Source: Pelargonium cotyledonis
Lineage: Eukaryota > Streptophyta > Magnoliopsida > Geraniales > Geraniaceae
NCBI GenBank assembly: GCA_036897625.1
Contig: JAYMTA010000965.1
Location: forward strand, 1-22,703
DNA: 22,703 nucleotides
Reading direction: 5' to 3'
Made by a program: the position numbers and the translations under genes. Each line of letters opens with the position of its first letter. Position 1 is the stretch's first letter. This document shows positions 1-8,446 of the stretch, in pieces. A model generated the notes under the pieces. It searched no databases, was not told the DNA's origin, and saw nothing but the letters and a program-made list of their open reading frames with translations.

Positions 1-64
1 AGCGGCGAGATCTGGTCGACGCCAGTGCTGATCGAGGAAGAAGCACTTTCAACTCATCACGCCA
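1..64 (+). other. Possible 3' end of an upstream KRP exon (tentative)
   Basis: The first 64 bases are less AT-rich than what follows. The third forward frame is open up to a possible GT splice donor at 65-66, and ending there leaves two bases, exactly the phase needed to join the KRP exon at 1449. The encoded peptide (ending ...STFNSSR) has no motif I recognise, so the claim rests only on edge position, composition and phase. The first frame is also open but its phase does not fit. It could equally be a fragment of a repeat or unrelated DNA. Confidence 0.2.
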
Positions 65-1448
65 GTGTAAATTTACAAAATTACTCTTCACATTTAATTA
101 AAATTAGACTAATAAGAACGCGAAATGTGTCATTTAATTTTTTAAATTAATATCAAAATAATGCAAAATGTCACATCAGCGGAGTTAACGGTTCCGTTAA
201 CTTAACTTAACGGATAGATCCACGTGATCAAATAATATGGAGTCTGGGTACTGTTGGAGCTCAAATATTTGTCTGGGGACCTGTGGAGTATTTTTCTCTT
301 TTTTAAATTAATATTAAAATAATGCAAAGCGCCATGTTAGCAAAGTTAACGGTTTTGTTAACTTAAGTTAACAGATGAACCCACGTGACCAAATGATATA
401 AAGTTTGGGTACTGCTGAAGCTCAAATATTTGTCTGGGAACCTGTAAAGTGAATTTCTCATAGATCGGGAGTTTTTGTAGCATTTATACCTTTATTTCAT
501 TATCTGAGTATTTATGTTTCTGTTTACCTTGTACTCTGCTATTTCAATTTCCATGCAGTTATGATACATAGCCTAGTACTAGAAGTCTACAACAAAGTTT
601 CTAATTTCTATATGCCTATTTAATTTTCTTATCATGGTCATTGTTACCTCATCATATTTAATGGCATTGCTTTGTTTTGTGCTGATGTTGCCTGAATTTT
701 GATGCTTTATCATAGTTTCTAGACATGGTACTCTTAAATTTCCCACTTAAGAGGCCCTTTTGTTGCATATGTGCGAGTCATAAATGTCGCGAGCTTTTCC
801 TTTACTGTTCCAAATTTTACGATTTCATTGCTTAATGTTTTGTTTTCTTTGCTTATCATGCTAAGCATTGTACTTGTGTCACATGGTGCCTTTGGTCCCA
901 AATCTTTTGTCATCTTGAATCTAATATCCTGTTTTCATTAAATTACAATTAGCATTGTGGGCTTAGGCAGTTTTTGAGGCTAATGAAGTAAGCTTCAAAT
1001 TTGGGTAGTAATAACTCATCTACCTCATATGTGCTAAGCAATGATGTTTCACATTCATGGGGCCTACTCACAGACCCAAACATGAGAGTGAGATACTGTC
1101 TTGGGACTATCACTATGTGACAAAAAGGTGCAGACCTGTTGCTTTTTTTTTTTTTTCTTGTTCTGCCTGGCAAATTGGAACTTGCTCTTTAAATTATCTG
1201 CTGCTTTGTAATTACTCTCTTGGTGCACCTATTGGAACATATTTTTGCCCTTTTGTTTTTGTTTTTTTTTTTGGCTTTGGAAGATTTCACCAAAATATTA
1301 GAGATTCTTGCATGAGGTTTTGTGCTGATAATTTCCTAAATGGAGCTCAGTGGTGTGTCCTAGGTTTGCTTTTCCTTGGGTTAACGGATTAATCTTGTTA
1401 ACTTATATTAGTGGAATTAATCGTAAGTTAGTTTTTGCGGTTCTGCAG
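65..1448 (+). other. Long intron or 5' flank upstream of the KRP exons
   Basis: This stretch is T-rich on the plus strand, has no convincing coding segment, and ends in a classical plant acceptor (TTTTTGCGGTTCTGCAG) at 1432-1448. It holds a 161-bp tandem repeat (141-about 460) and poly-T runs such as 1143-1156. The open frames of 70-110 codons here show no family resemblance and overlap low-complexity T runs. I interpret it as the intron before the penultimate KRP exon, because that exon starts mid-codon. Confidence 0.6.
141..460. repeat. Two-copy 161-bp tandem repeat
   Basis: Copy 1 (141-301) and copy 2 (302-about 460) align end to end with a constant 161-base offset. Both have an AT-rich start, GTTAACGG-type inverted repeats, a CACGTG G-box (221-226 and 382-387) and the shared string CTCAAATATTTGTCTGGG (260 and 421). 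Copy 1 contains the near-palindrome GTTAACGG-TT-CCGTTAAC at 184-201; copy 2 has the diverged counterpart. The copies differ by many substitutions, so the duplication is not recent. The family is unclassified. Confidence 0.85.
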
Positions 1449-1803
1449 GGGGACTAGGGAAAGCACACCATGTAGCTTTGTAAGAGACCCTAACACAATT
1501 GGAACCCCTGGCTCAACCACGCGGCAAAGTGGTTCCACTGGATCTAACCGAAGACTTCGAAACAATGTGCAAAGAGACATCCCAATGTCTAGTGAGATGG
1601 AGGTGTTCTTCGCATGTGCTGAGAAACAACAACAAAGACTATTTATGGAGAAGTAAAGTTTCATTCTTTTACTATTCGATCAGAAGTTTTTCCAAATAAG
1701 TTTCCTTAGATATTAATGTGTTCAATATTTCAGGTACAACTTTGATGTGGTGAACGATTTGCCCCTCTCGGGTCGTTATGATTGGGTCCAATTAACTCCA
1801 TAA
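1449..1803 (+). CDS. KRP: KRP/ICK cyclin-dependent kinase inhibitor, C-terminal exons (partial)
   Basis: Plant KRP proteins are nuclear inhibitors of CDKA/cyclin complexes and slow the cell cycle. The coding exons are 1449-1652 and 1734-1803, separated by an 81-nt GT-AG intron; the join splits a Lys codon (AA|G). The first exon opens with one base completing a codon, then encodes the family motif TRESTPCS, a Ser/Thr-rich linker with TPGSTTR, and EMEVFFACAEKQQQRLFMEK. The second gives YNFDVVNDLPLSGRYDWVQL and ends at TAA 1801-1803. The EMExFF...KYNFD block is the CDK-binding part of the conserved C terminus and PLxGRYxW the cyclin/CDK contact end. About 90 residues are present and the N-terminal half is missing, off the left edge or in 1-64. 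The sequence alone does not fix the subtype; the neighbouring genes favour KRP3/KRP4. The reading frame is intact, so this is a partial gene because of the window edge, not a pseudogene. Confidence 0.9.
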
Positions 1804-2230
1804 GCGCAGCTAGTTTAGTTAGGTTTCCCAATCCCGACAATCTCTCAATATGTTTATGTATCCAAAGATTATGGATTGAAGTGGGTTGGGCGAGGTAGGT
1901 AGTTTTTGTTAACCTTCTGCTTTCTGTAAGAGTACTAAAACTAAGTAACATATGAGGTTTCTGTAGCATAACAGAGCTCTGATGAAGTATATACACTAAC
2001 CAAATGTCAGACCAAAACCGCTATGAGCTGAGATCGTTGAAGAACAAGCCCTTAGCTCTAGACGGGTTATCGTTGTAATTTGGATGGGGTATAATTAACC
2101 GCTGGCCATTCTTTTCCTTCGCTAAGTATTGCCTTTGTGTATACTTAGGTTGATGAACCGAGAATGCTTCCAATGAAATAAATGTAAACTCGTATTCTCG
2201 TCCCAGCGTTTGTTGTCCGTTATGTAACGT
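1804..2230 (+). other. Probable KRP 3' UTR
   Basis: Follows the KRP stop codon. A canonical AATAAA lies at 2177-2182, about 375 bases after the stop, in a context (TGAAATAAATGTAAAC) typical of plant polyadenylation signals. The true end is not visible from sequence. Confidence 0.45.
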
Positions 2231-4859
2231 CCATTATGTTCAATAGCCTATGGTTATGGTAAGATGAGATGAGATGAGACATGAATGATATGCTTGCAAT
2301 TAAGTTGTGATGGTGATGTTTCTTGGCATGTGATTGTTTCTAGCCTTCAAAGCTTTGACTTGGTGAGCTTGAGCTAACTGAAATGGACTGGTTGGTTAGA
2401 TTGTTTGGGTTTTTTATCATATATATGTTAGTCACTTTCTTCCACTTTTCCTCAGAAAACTTGCACCAAATAATCGGAATCACTTGGTTACACTCAGTTA
2501 AATAGGCACAGTTTCAACATGTTGCATTGCATGTATATGGTATATATATAGCTTGGAAGGTGAAAATGGAGACTGACCCTTGTGATGCTTGAACCTCTGG
2601 TCTGTTTGTTTTTACCATATATGATGGTATGATTTTTGGCAGTGTAGTGGGTCCTAAGAGAGGCCACTCATTTACTCATAGTAACAATTTGTGTTTGCGG
2701 GTCTACTTGTGTGTGTGTTGAAACGAAGAAAACTCGTTCAAAACGTTTAAATAATTAAATTGTATGTTACATGTGTAATTAACGAACCTTGACAAATCAA
2801 AAACTCGCTCCTTGAGCGTGGACTGACTGGGATGACCTAAATAACTTAAGGTTGTCCAATGTGTCCATGATCACACGAAAAAGTATGAAAAGACACGACA
2901 ATAGGGAGTAACACCAAGACTCACCCGAAAGTCTGAAGAGACTCAAGTGTTATGCTGTTTGGTGAACACATGTCGGTGTTTCCATATAAGACACATTCTA
3001 CTTGTGACCTCTCGAACATCACCTTCAGACCTAAACATGGTGATATCATTATCACATCGTTGTTACTTCATCATATTCACATGACATCACCGCCAACCAA
3101 TCAAGCTACGATACATTGTTCTTTCCACACATTGTGTACAAGTATACCCTCTACCCAATGAGCAATAGAGTTTTTGGACATATTGTGAACTCATTCGTCA
3201 TTTTTACTTTTCAGATTTTCCCTAAACTCTCTACATACCCAACCCGTTTTAGCTCACCTCATCTTACTTGGTAGTGTTCATTTTACCGTGATAAAGATTG
3301 TTACTCTCACGCCGAGATGAAATTCGAACCACACGTCCTGAGTTTCACTAAACAACATACCCTAATTTGTAGTGGGCATGTTTAATTTGTAGCATATCTT
3401 ATGGCAGTTAAATGGGGTCCAAGGAGCTCTAGCCAGTCTTGGATTGTTTTCTGGTGTCTTCAGGTTTTTTGTCCGACAACAGAGCCATCTCAGTGAATTT
3501 TATTTGCCCATTTTTGAGTAAAAAAAAAATGGGGTCAAAGCTGCTCAATTTGTCAAGTGGGCATTTATTAGAGATTGTACCAACCGGTGGATGAGAATAG
3601 AGCTTGCCTATTCACATGGCTCACTGTACGGCTCTGCACTTATTTGCATCACAGGTGATGAAGCTGTAGCTCAAGCTGCAACGCCAAACATATATATAAA
3701 TATATATGCATCTTTGTATGTATCATGTGGTCACCTTGTTTATTATGATGATGTACCCTTACATTACACTAGAGGTGACAATTTTAAGTTTGGATTGAGT
3801 TTGTTCGGAATTTTTTCTGAAGAAAAGTTTTGCTCAATCATACTTGAATTTCGGTAGTTTTTATTAGTTTGACAAACTATTTGAGTCATCGAAGAGAATG
3901 ATTTGGTTGTCACTTTCTAGTTGAACTAATCAACTAACAATTCAAAATTTGGGTCACGTTGAAAAGACTTAACATGAACATGACCCGAAAGAGGTTCTGG
4001 GTGAAAAGAATGTGTGGTTCGAGCATGAACTGTCCAACCTAACAATTAATCAAGTCTATCTTATGTTATCCAACCCGGGAAATATATGAGTTTGAGTTAG
4101 ATTTGAGTGCTCACAAACTCTTGAAACCAAATTGCCAGTTGTATGTTGATGGCATCCAAAACCTAATTATCAATTATACCGATCATAGTTTAAATATTGC
4201 TAGTTAGCTTATGGGTAGATGTGACAATTCAGATCCCAAATCCAATCGAAATGAGTTCAAATCATAATGAATTTTTAGCCAGCTCTACTTGGGGGGAAAA
4301 AGAAAAAAAGGCAATTTGGAGGTAAGTTTCTGTTATATGCCAGAGAGGAAGAAGAATCAGCAGCCGGAAACACTGATTCTCATTTCAAATGAACAAAATG
4401 GGGACTCACAGAAATTGAAGTGTACAATACTTCACTATTTGCATCAAATCACTCAACATTAATCAACATAATAACAATTTGGTGCAATAATAGTTGGTGT
4501 CAGAACATGGGACAAGAGCTAGCACAGCACAACAGTGTGAAAGGAATCAAAATCTGACCTGTTTCTTGATTTTATAATCTGCATGGCAATGAGTAGGATA
4601 CGGCTTCAAGGTGTTGCTTTCAAGCTGGACCATCAATGGTTCCTGCTCATTCTCACATCCCAAATCTATTCAAAATTCAACTATTCAACAATTGATCGAC
4701 CTGATATATATGTATATGCAAGTGGACAAGTGCAGTGTTCTTGGCTCTACAGGAAAATATGGCAACAGCATTAAAATACTAGGTCCCAAGAGAGCTCACC
4801 AGTAAAACTTTATGTATTTGGAAATGCTATTCAATTTCCAACTCAAATAGTAAAAAAAC
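2231..4859. other. Intergenic stretch without a recognisable gene
   Basis: AT-rich DNA between the KRP 3' end and the BSD gene. The open frames present (for example 2952-3161, 3591-3857, 4583-4805) are short, lack recognisable motifs and have no exon-like partners. A Pol III B-box-like GGTTCGAATT occurs on the minus strand at 3321-3330. I see no RNA gene. Confidence 0.5.
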
Positions 4860-5210
4860 AATAATCCCATATGGACATGAAAAGGAGCATATACAACGAT
4901 AGGCTGTGTTTACTATTAATCATAGACAATAGCAGATACTCGAGTTCATGTTTCCAGTTAGAAGAAACAAGAAGTCAGAGCACTGTAACAGAATACTATA
5001 GATGTTACAGATCATTCAGCTGCAAATAAACAATCCAATATGCACATGAAAAGGAGCATATATATATATATCGATTGGCCATATTTTACTATAAATCATA
5101 CACGATAGCAAATACTCGAGTTCATGTCTCCAGTTCAAATAAACCATCCAGAAGCACTGAAAGAACAAGTCGTTGACCGAATACTACAAGACGTAACAGA
5201 TTCTCAAACA
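4860..5210. repeat. Diverged tandem duplication, period about 169 bp
   Basis: The string ATATGGACATGAAAAGGAGC (from 4869) recurs as ATATGCACATGAAAAGGAGC (from 5038). Further matches follow in the same order: the TACTCGAGTTCATGT block near 4937 and 5114, a CCAGTT, and a GAATACTA segment followed by a GTTACAGAT/GTAACAGAT segment. Copy 1 runs about 4860-5028, copy 2 about 5029-5210. The copies carry small indels, including an expanded (TA)n in copy 2. The duplication lies downstream of the BSD gene and shows no coding capacity. Confidence 0.75.
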
Positions 5211-5345
5211 GCGAATAACAATGTAACAGACCTGTAACATCTTTATGTAACAGTTTCAGCTGCAAATTGCAGTTGGGAATGGTAGATGAAGCATTTGCGT
5301 GTACTTTGTCATTACTATGAAAGAGAACAAAAAATAATTGATGTT

Positions 5346-5351
5346 TTTATT
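5346..5351 (-). terminator. Candidate polyadenylation signal of the BSD gene
   Basis: AATAAA on the minus strand, about 250 bases after the BSD stop codon. The hexamer and spacing fit a plant poly(A) signal, but such hexamers are frequent in AT-rich DNA. Confidence 0.35.
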
Positions 5352-5598
5352 TGTGCATGTTATCCACATACCAGCCGAATCTTTAATTAATACTATAGTG
5401 GTTGGTAGTTAAGGCAGTAAATATGTAAACAGAAAAAAAATAAGAAGAAAAAGATCAATAAGAGCATCATTGCAAGTTCAAATGAGCTATATGTGTATAC
5501 ATTATAATTCGGCTAATGGAATACAGGAATATGATTGTGATGTCTTACATTTTCGAAAGCGAAAACAAAAAGAGAAAAAAATAGCATACAACTTTGAT

Positions 5599-6503
5599 TT
5601 ATGGAGTAGGAGAAGCTAAACTTGTTGATAGTTTCGTTTCTGACATCTCTACTTCACATGCGCTGCTATCTGAAAGTTTCTCATTCTCCAAGGCCATCCT
5701 TTTCAGTTTGGCTACTCTTATGGCTTGCAGCTCATATCTGATAATTAATGCAATTAGTCACATTTCAGAGAGAGCGGGATGTTGAATAGAGCTGGCAATT
5801 CATGTCTCATCACATGACACAACACAAAATAAGCGTGTTTAGGCTCACTAATTTTGTAATCGCGTTGTGTAAAGTGTTGATCCTCAAAAACACACATGCA
5901 CGATTAGTTATTCGTGTTGCGACACGCCCAACACACACACTTAGGAGTTGTAAGAGTAAATTATCCCAAAAAATCTCTAACTAGTCTTATTAATTTTACA
6001 ATTTTTTGTATATTAACTAACATAGTTATGTTAAATTTGAGATATTTTATCGTTTTGGGTTGTGTCTAGTGTGTTCGGGTGTGTCCTGTCTAACATATTG
6101 GTCTTATCACACAAAGTGTGTTGCCAACTATAATGTTAGAGAGGATCGATTTTATTATGTACAACGTACAAGGTTTCTTTAATAAGATTAACCCATTTTT
6201 GTAGTTAATATTCTTGGGTTATATTGACAAAACCAGGAATTGGACTAAACGGCTATTGATCTAAAAGAGATTCAAACATTAGGAGAAACAAACTGCTATC
6301 AATAACGATTACTAAACGTGTTAAACATGTGTTCGTGTTGGCTCATATAGCACACGTCCAACCTTCAACACGACACACAAATTCAGTCAATCTATGTGTC
6401 ATAGTGCGGGTGTAGGAAACAAATTGGGTATCCTTCAAGTCTTAGCTTTTCCCATATGACCAGTGATTTACTTTTTCCCATAAGACCAGTGATTTACTGT
6501 GTG

Positions 6504-6574
<71 letters not shown>

Positions 6575-7735
6575 AGAAAACTTACTCAGCCACATGATCC
6601 TTGACAAGCTTAAAATATATTCTCCAAAATTGATGTTCCTTCAAGTGGCGAGGGCATAGCATATATCTAAGATGTGAAATTTCCTGATATAAAAAAAACA
6701 ACAAAGTAAAAAAGAGAACTAAAGACAACCAAACCAACAAGTTAAGGACAAGCAAACTTATCAAAAAAAAAAAAAGCAAACTAGTCACTCATGAGACTTG
6801 AACCAAACTTTTATGATTAGCCACTGTCTTGTAGAGAGAGAAAAGTTCTAGAAATGAAGGAAATAAAATGAACACCTGAATCTAACATACAGATGCTAAC
6901 AACCTTTAAGCTAAGTGTGTAGTCATAAGAATGGTCATCGCGCAGGGAAAACACACAACTCAGGGAAATCCCAGCATAAGCAGGTACCATGGAAGAAAAT
7001 AGCCCCCATGCGAGTAACGGGGATGGGGATGAATGAAACTCACGGAGAAAACCCGAAAACCGCATAAGTTATATAATATAATGTATATATGTGTGCAAAA
7101 TTTAAAAAATTGAATGTTTGACTTTATTGTTTACAAAATTACATACAATACTTAGATGATTGTATTCCAAAGCCAACATGCAATGCAAAGCACTAAAAGA
7201 ATGGTTACCACATTCATTATTTTTAAGCTTCATAATTATTGGTCTCATTCGTTTATAGAGTTAAGAAAGGATCGACTCATCACCAAGAGAAGCATTTGTG
7301 ACTTGTGAGCCATAAATTAGCTACCAAATAAAAAAAACTGAGCATTTATATTTCAATTGGGATTCAAAACAAACGTCTATATATTATCTCACAGCTTGCA
7401 TACAGAATACGTTAAAGCAACTTGCATTTTTAGGCCAGCTGAAATATTTTCACACATTGCTCATTGCTGAAGGACGACACGGCCAGGACAGCATTTACAA
7501 ACCATTACTACATGTCAAGTTCATTTCTTCTATCTTTCACGTAAACAACAAACAAAGCAAATTAGGAACAAAAACCTTGACTTTCGATAGCACGAGACTA
7601 GCGTGTCGCTCCTGCCACTCTGAGAGGTCCTTCCTAACATTGCCTGAAGTTGTTGGAGAATCATCTCCATCAGCACCTCCCTCATTATCTGCCCAAATAC
7701 AATCCAATCAATGCATAAAATTCACAGTTCAAACC

Positions 7736-7768
<33 letters not shown>

Positions 7769-8292
7769 TCTAAGCCCTAATCCTTCAAGACATGTTCTCT
7801 AGAGCCTGCATTCTATATGCACTTTAAATATGAAAAACCAGTCAATTCAATACTACTAAAAGTCTAAAACCCTATCTATTTTGTTTGTAACATACAGAAA
7901 CTGAAACTTACAGCATTGGATTTTAAATTTTAACACAAATTATGATGACACATTAAACCAATAAAAATAGTAACTTTCATTCCACTTTCCACTTTACTTG
8001 ACTGAACCTAATGTCCCAATCCCCAAACCATCATCTTCAAAATACAAAACAACCCAAATTCAAAATTCAAAAAACTAAAGAACATTACATTATATATATA
8101 TACGATACCTTGAAGATTGAAAATTCTGAAGGTATCTACAGTGAAGGACTTGACAAATTCGATTAGCTTTTCTGTGATTCCCAGCAGCTCATCCTCGGGC
8201 TCGGAGCTCAATTGCTTGGATTTAAGATCTGTGTTTTGGGTCTTTTTATTGTTCTTCAAGAGACTGCGTCGAAACCACGAAGACAAGTCCAT
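5599..8292 (-). CDS. Small BSD-domain-containing protein (177 aa, 4 exons)
   Basis: Coding exons on the minus strand are 8109-8292, 7576-7688, 6586-6683 and 5599-5737, with GT-AG introns of 420, 892 and 848 nt; phases agree at all three joins and the total is 177 codons plus TAA (5599-5601). The protein starts MDLSSWFRR, a start shared by plant BSD proteins, and has LGITEKLIEFVKSFTVDTF near residues 37-55, then an acidic linker (DNEGGADGDD). The BSD core follows: DLSEWQERHASLVLSKVK, HLRYMLCPRHLKE and the diagnostic QFWRIYFKLVK with its paired aromatics. It ends in a charged Ser-rich tail. BSD domains occur in the TFIIH p62 subunit, synapse-associated proteins and DOS2-like proteins; the role of short plant members is not settled, so I assign none. 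The ATG context is good (A at -3, G at +4). The C-terminal exon is less conserved and is placed by phase and the ELQAIRVAKLKRMALE helix. Three Site II motifs upstream suggest TCP-type control. Confidence 0.88.
5787..6394. mobile_element. Degenerate hAT-like non-autonomous element in BSD intron 3 (candidate)
   Basis: The left end reads TAGAGCTGGCAATTCATGTC and the right end, read on the other strand, TAGATTGACTGAATTTGTGT, an imperfect terminal inverted repeat. The interior carries many CACGACAC/GTGTTCGTGTTGG-type words on both strands, as in short hAT-type elements of dicots that begin with GGCAATTC. No 8-bp target duplication is visible at these ends, so the limits and the class are provisional. 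It lies entirely inside the intron between the third and fourth BSD exons. Confidence 0.35.
6447..6498. repeat. 26-bp tandem duplication
   Basis: CCCATATGACCAGTGATTTACT (6451) is followed 26 bases later by CCCATAAGACCAGTGATTTACT (6477). One substitution separates the core copies, so it is fairly recent. It sits immediately beside the GT/GA microsatellite. Confidence 0.85.
6507..6570. repeat. Compound microsatellite (GT)17(GA)15
   Basis: Uninterrupted GT repeat at 6507-6540 followed directly by GA repeat at 6541-6570. In the BSD pre-mRNA (minus strand) it reads (UC)15(AC)17, starting about 16 nt downstream of the 5' splice site of the third exon. Pure arrays of this length are expected to be length-polymorphic. 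Confidence 0.97.
7738..7764. repeat. Homopolymer A tract
   Basis: About 27 uninterrupted A residues in BSD intron 1. On the transcribed strand it is a poly-U run ending about 50 nt upstream of the acceptor at 7689. It could be the tail of an old retroposed copy or simple slippage; no retroposon body is recognisable beside it. Confidence 0.9.
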
Positions 8293-8420
8293 GCTTCACC
8301 AACTGCTCTGGAATTGATTTGCTTCTTCTTTAGGACTCTCAACTGTACGTACTGTCAATTTTAGGCTAATTGGTTTAATCAAAATTTAAATTATTGATTA
8401 AACTGTTGAAGCATGAACCA

Positions 8421-8446
8421 TGGGCTGGGCCGTCAAAAAATGGGCT
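8421..8446. promoter_or_regulatory. Three Site II (TGGGCY) elements upstream of the BSD gene
   Basis: TGGGCT at 8421-8426, TGGGCC at 8426-8431 and TGGGCT at 8441-8446 lie 129-154 bases upstream of the BSD start codon. TGGGCY/GGCCCA motifs are binding sites of TCP factors and are common in proximal promoters of constitutively or growth-expressed plant genes. The clustering and distance favour function, but binding is not shown. Confidence 0.55.

Noticed and set aside
3300..3375. SINE-like Pol III boxes on the minus strand (GGTTCGAATT at 3321-3330 and an A-box-like TTGTTTAGTGA)
   Set aside because: Box spacing is too short, no A-tail is visible at a plausible distance, and no terminal structure was found.
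3616..3640. Partial resemblance of TGGCTCACTGTACGGC to the miR160 sequence
   Set aside because: Several mismatches, and no complementary star arm downstream that could form a hairpin.
4583..4805. Overlapping plus-strand open frames, and an ORF-like stretch on the minus strand near 4555-4670
   Set aside because: Considered as an extra BSD exon, but the BSD frame already closes at 5599 and no splice-compatible continuation or known motif is present.
6817..7065. 82-codon minus-strand open frame between BSD exons 2 and 3
   Set aside because: Lies inside intron 2. Exon 2 (ending KVK) joins exon 3 (EISHLRY) in frame and gives a continuous BSD domain without it.
7457..7780. 107-codon plus-strand open frame ending in a poly-Lys run
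   Set aside because: It is the antisense shadow of BSD exon 2 plus the poly-A tract in intron 1.
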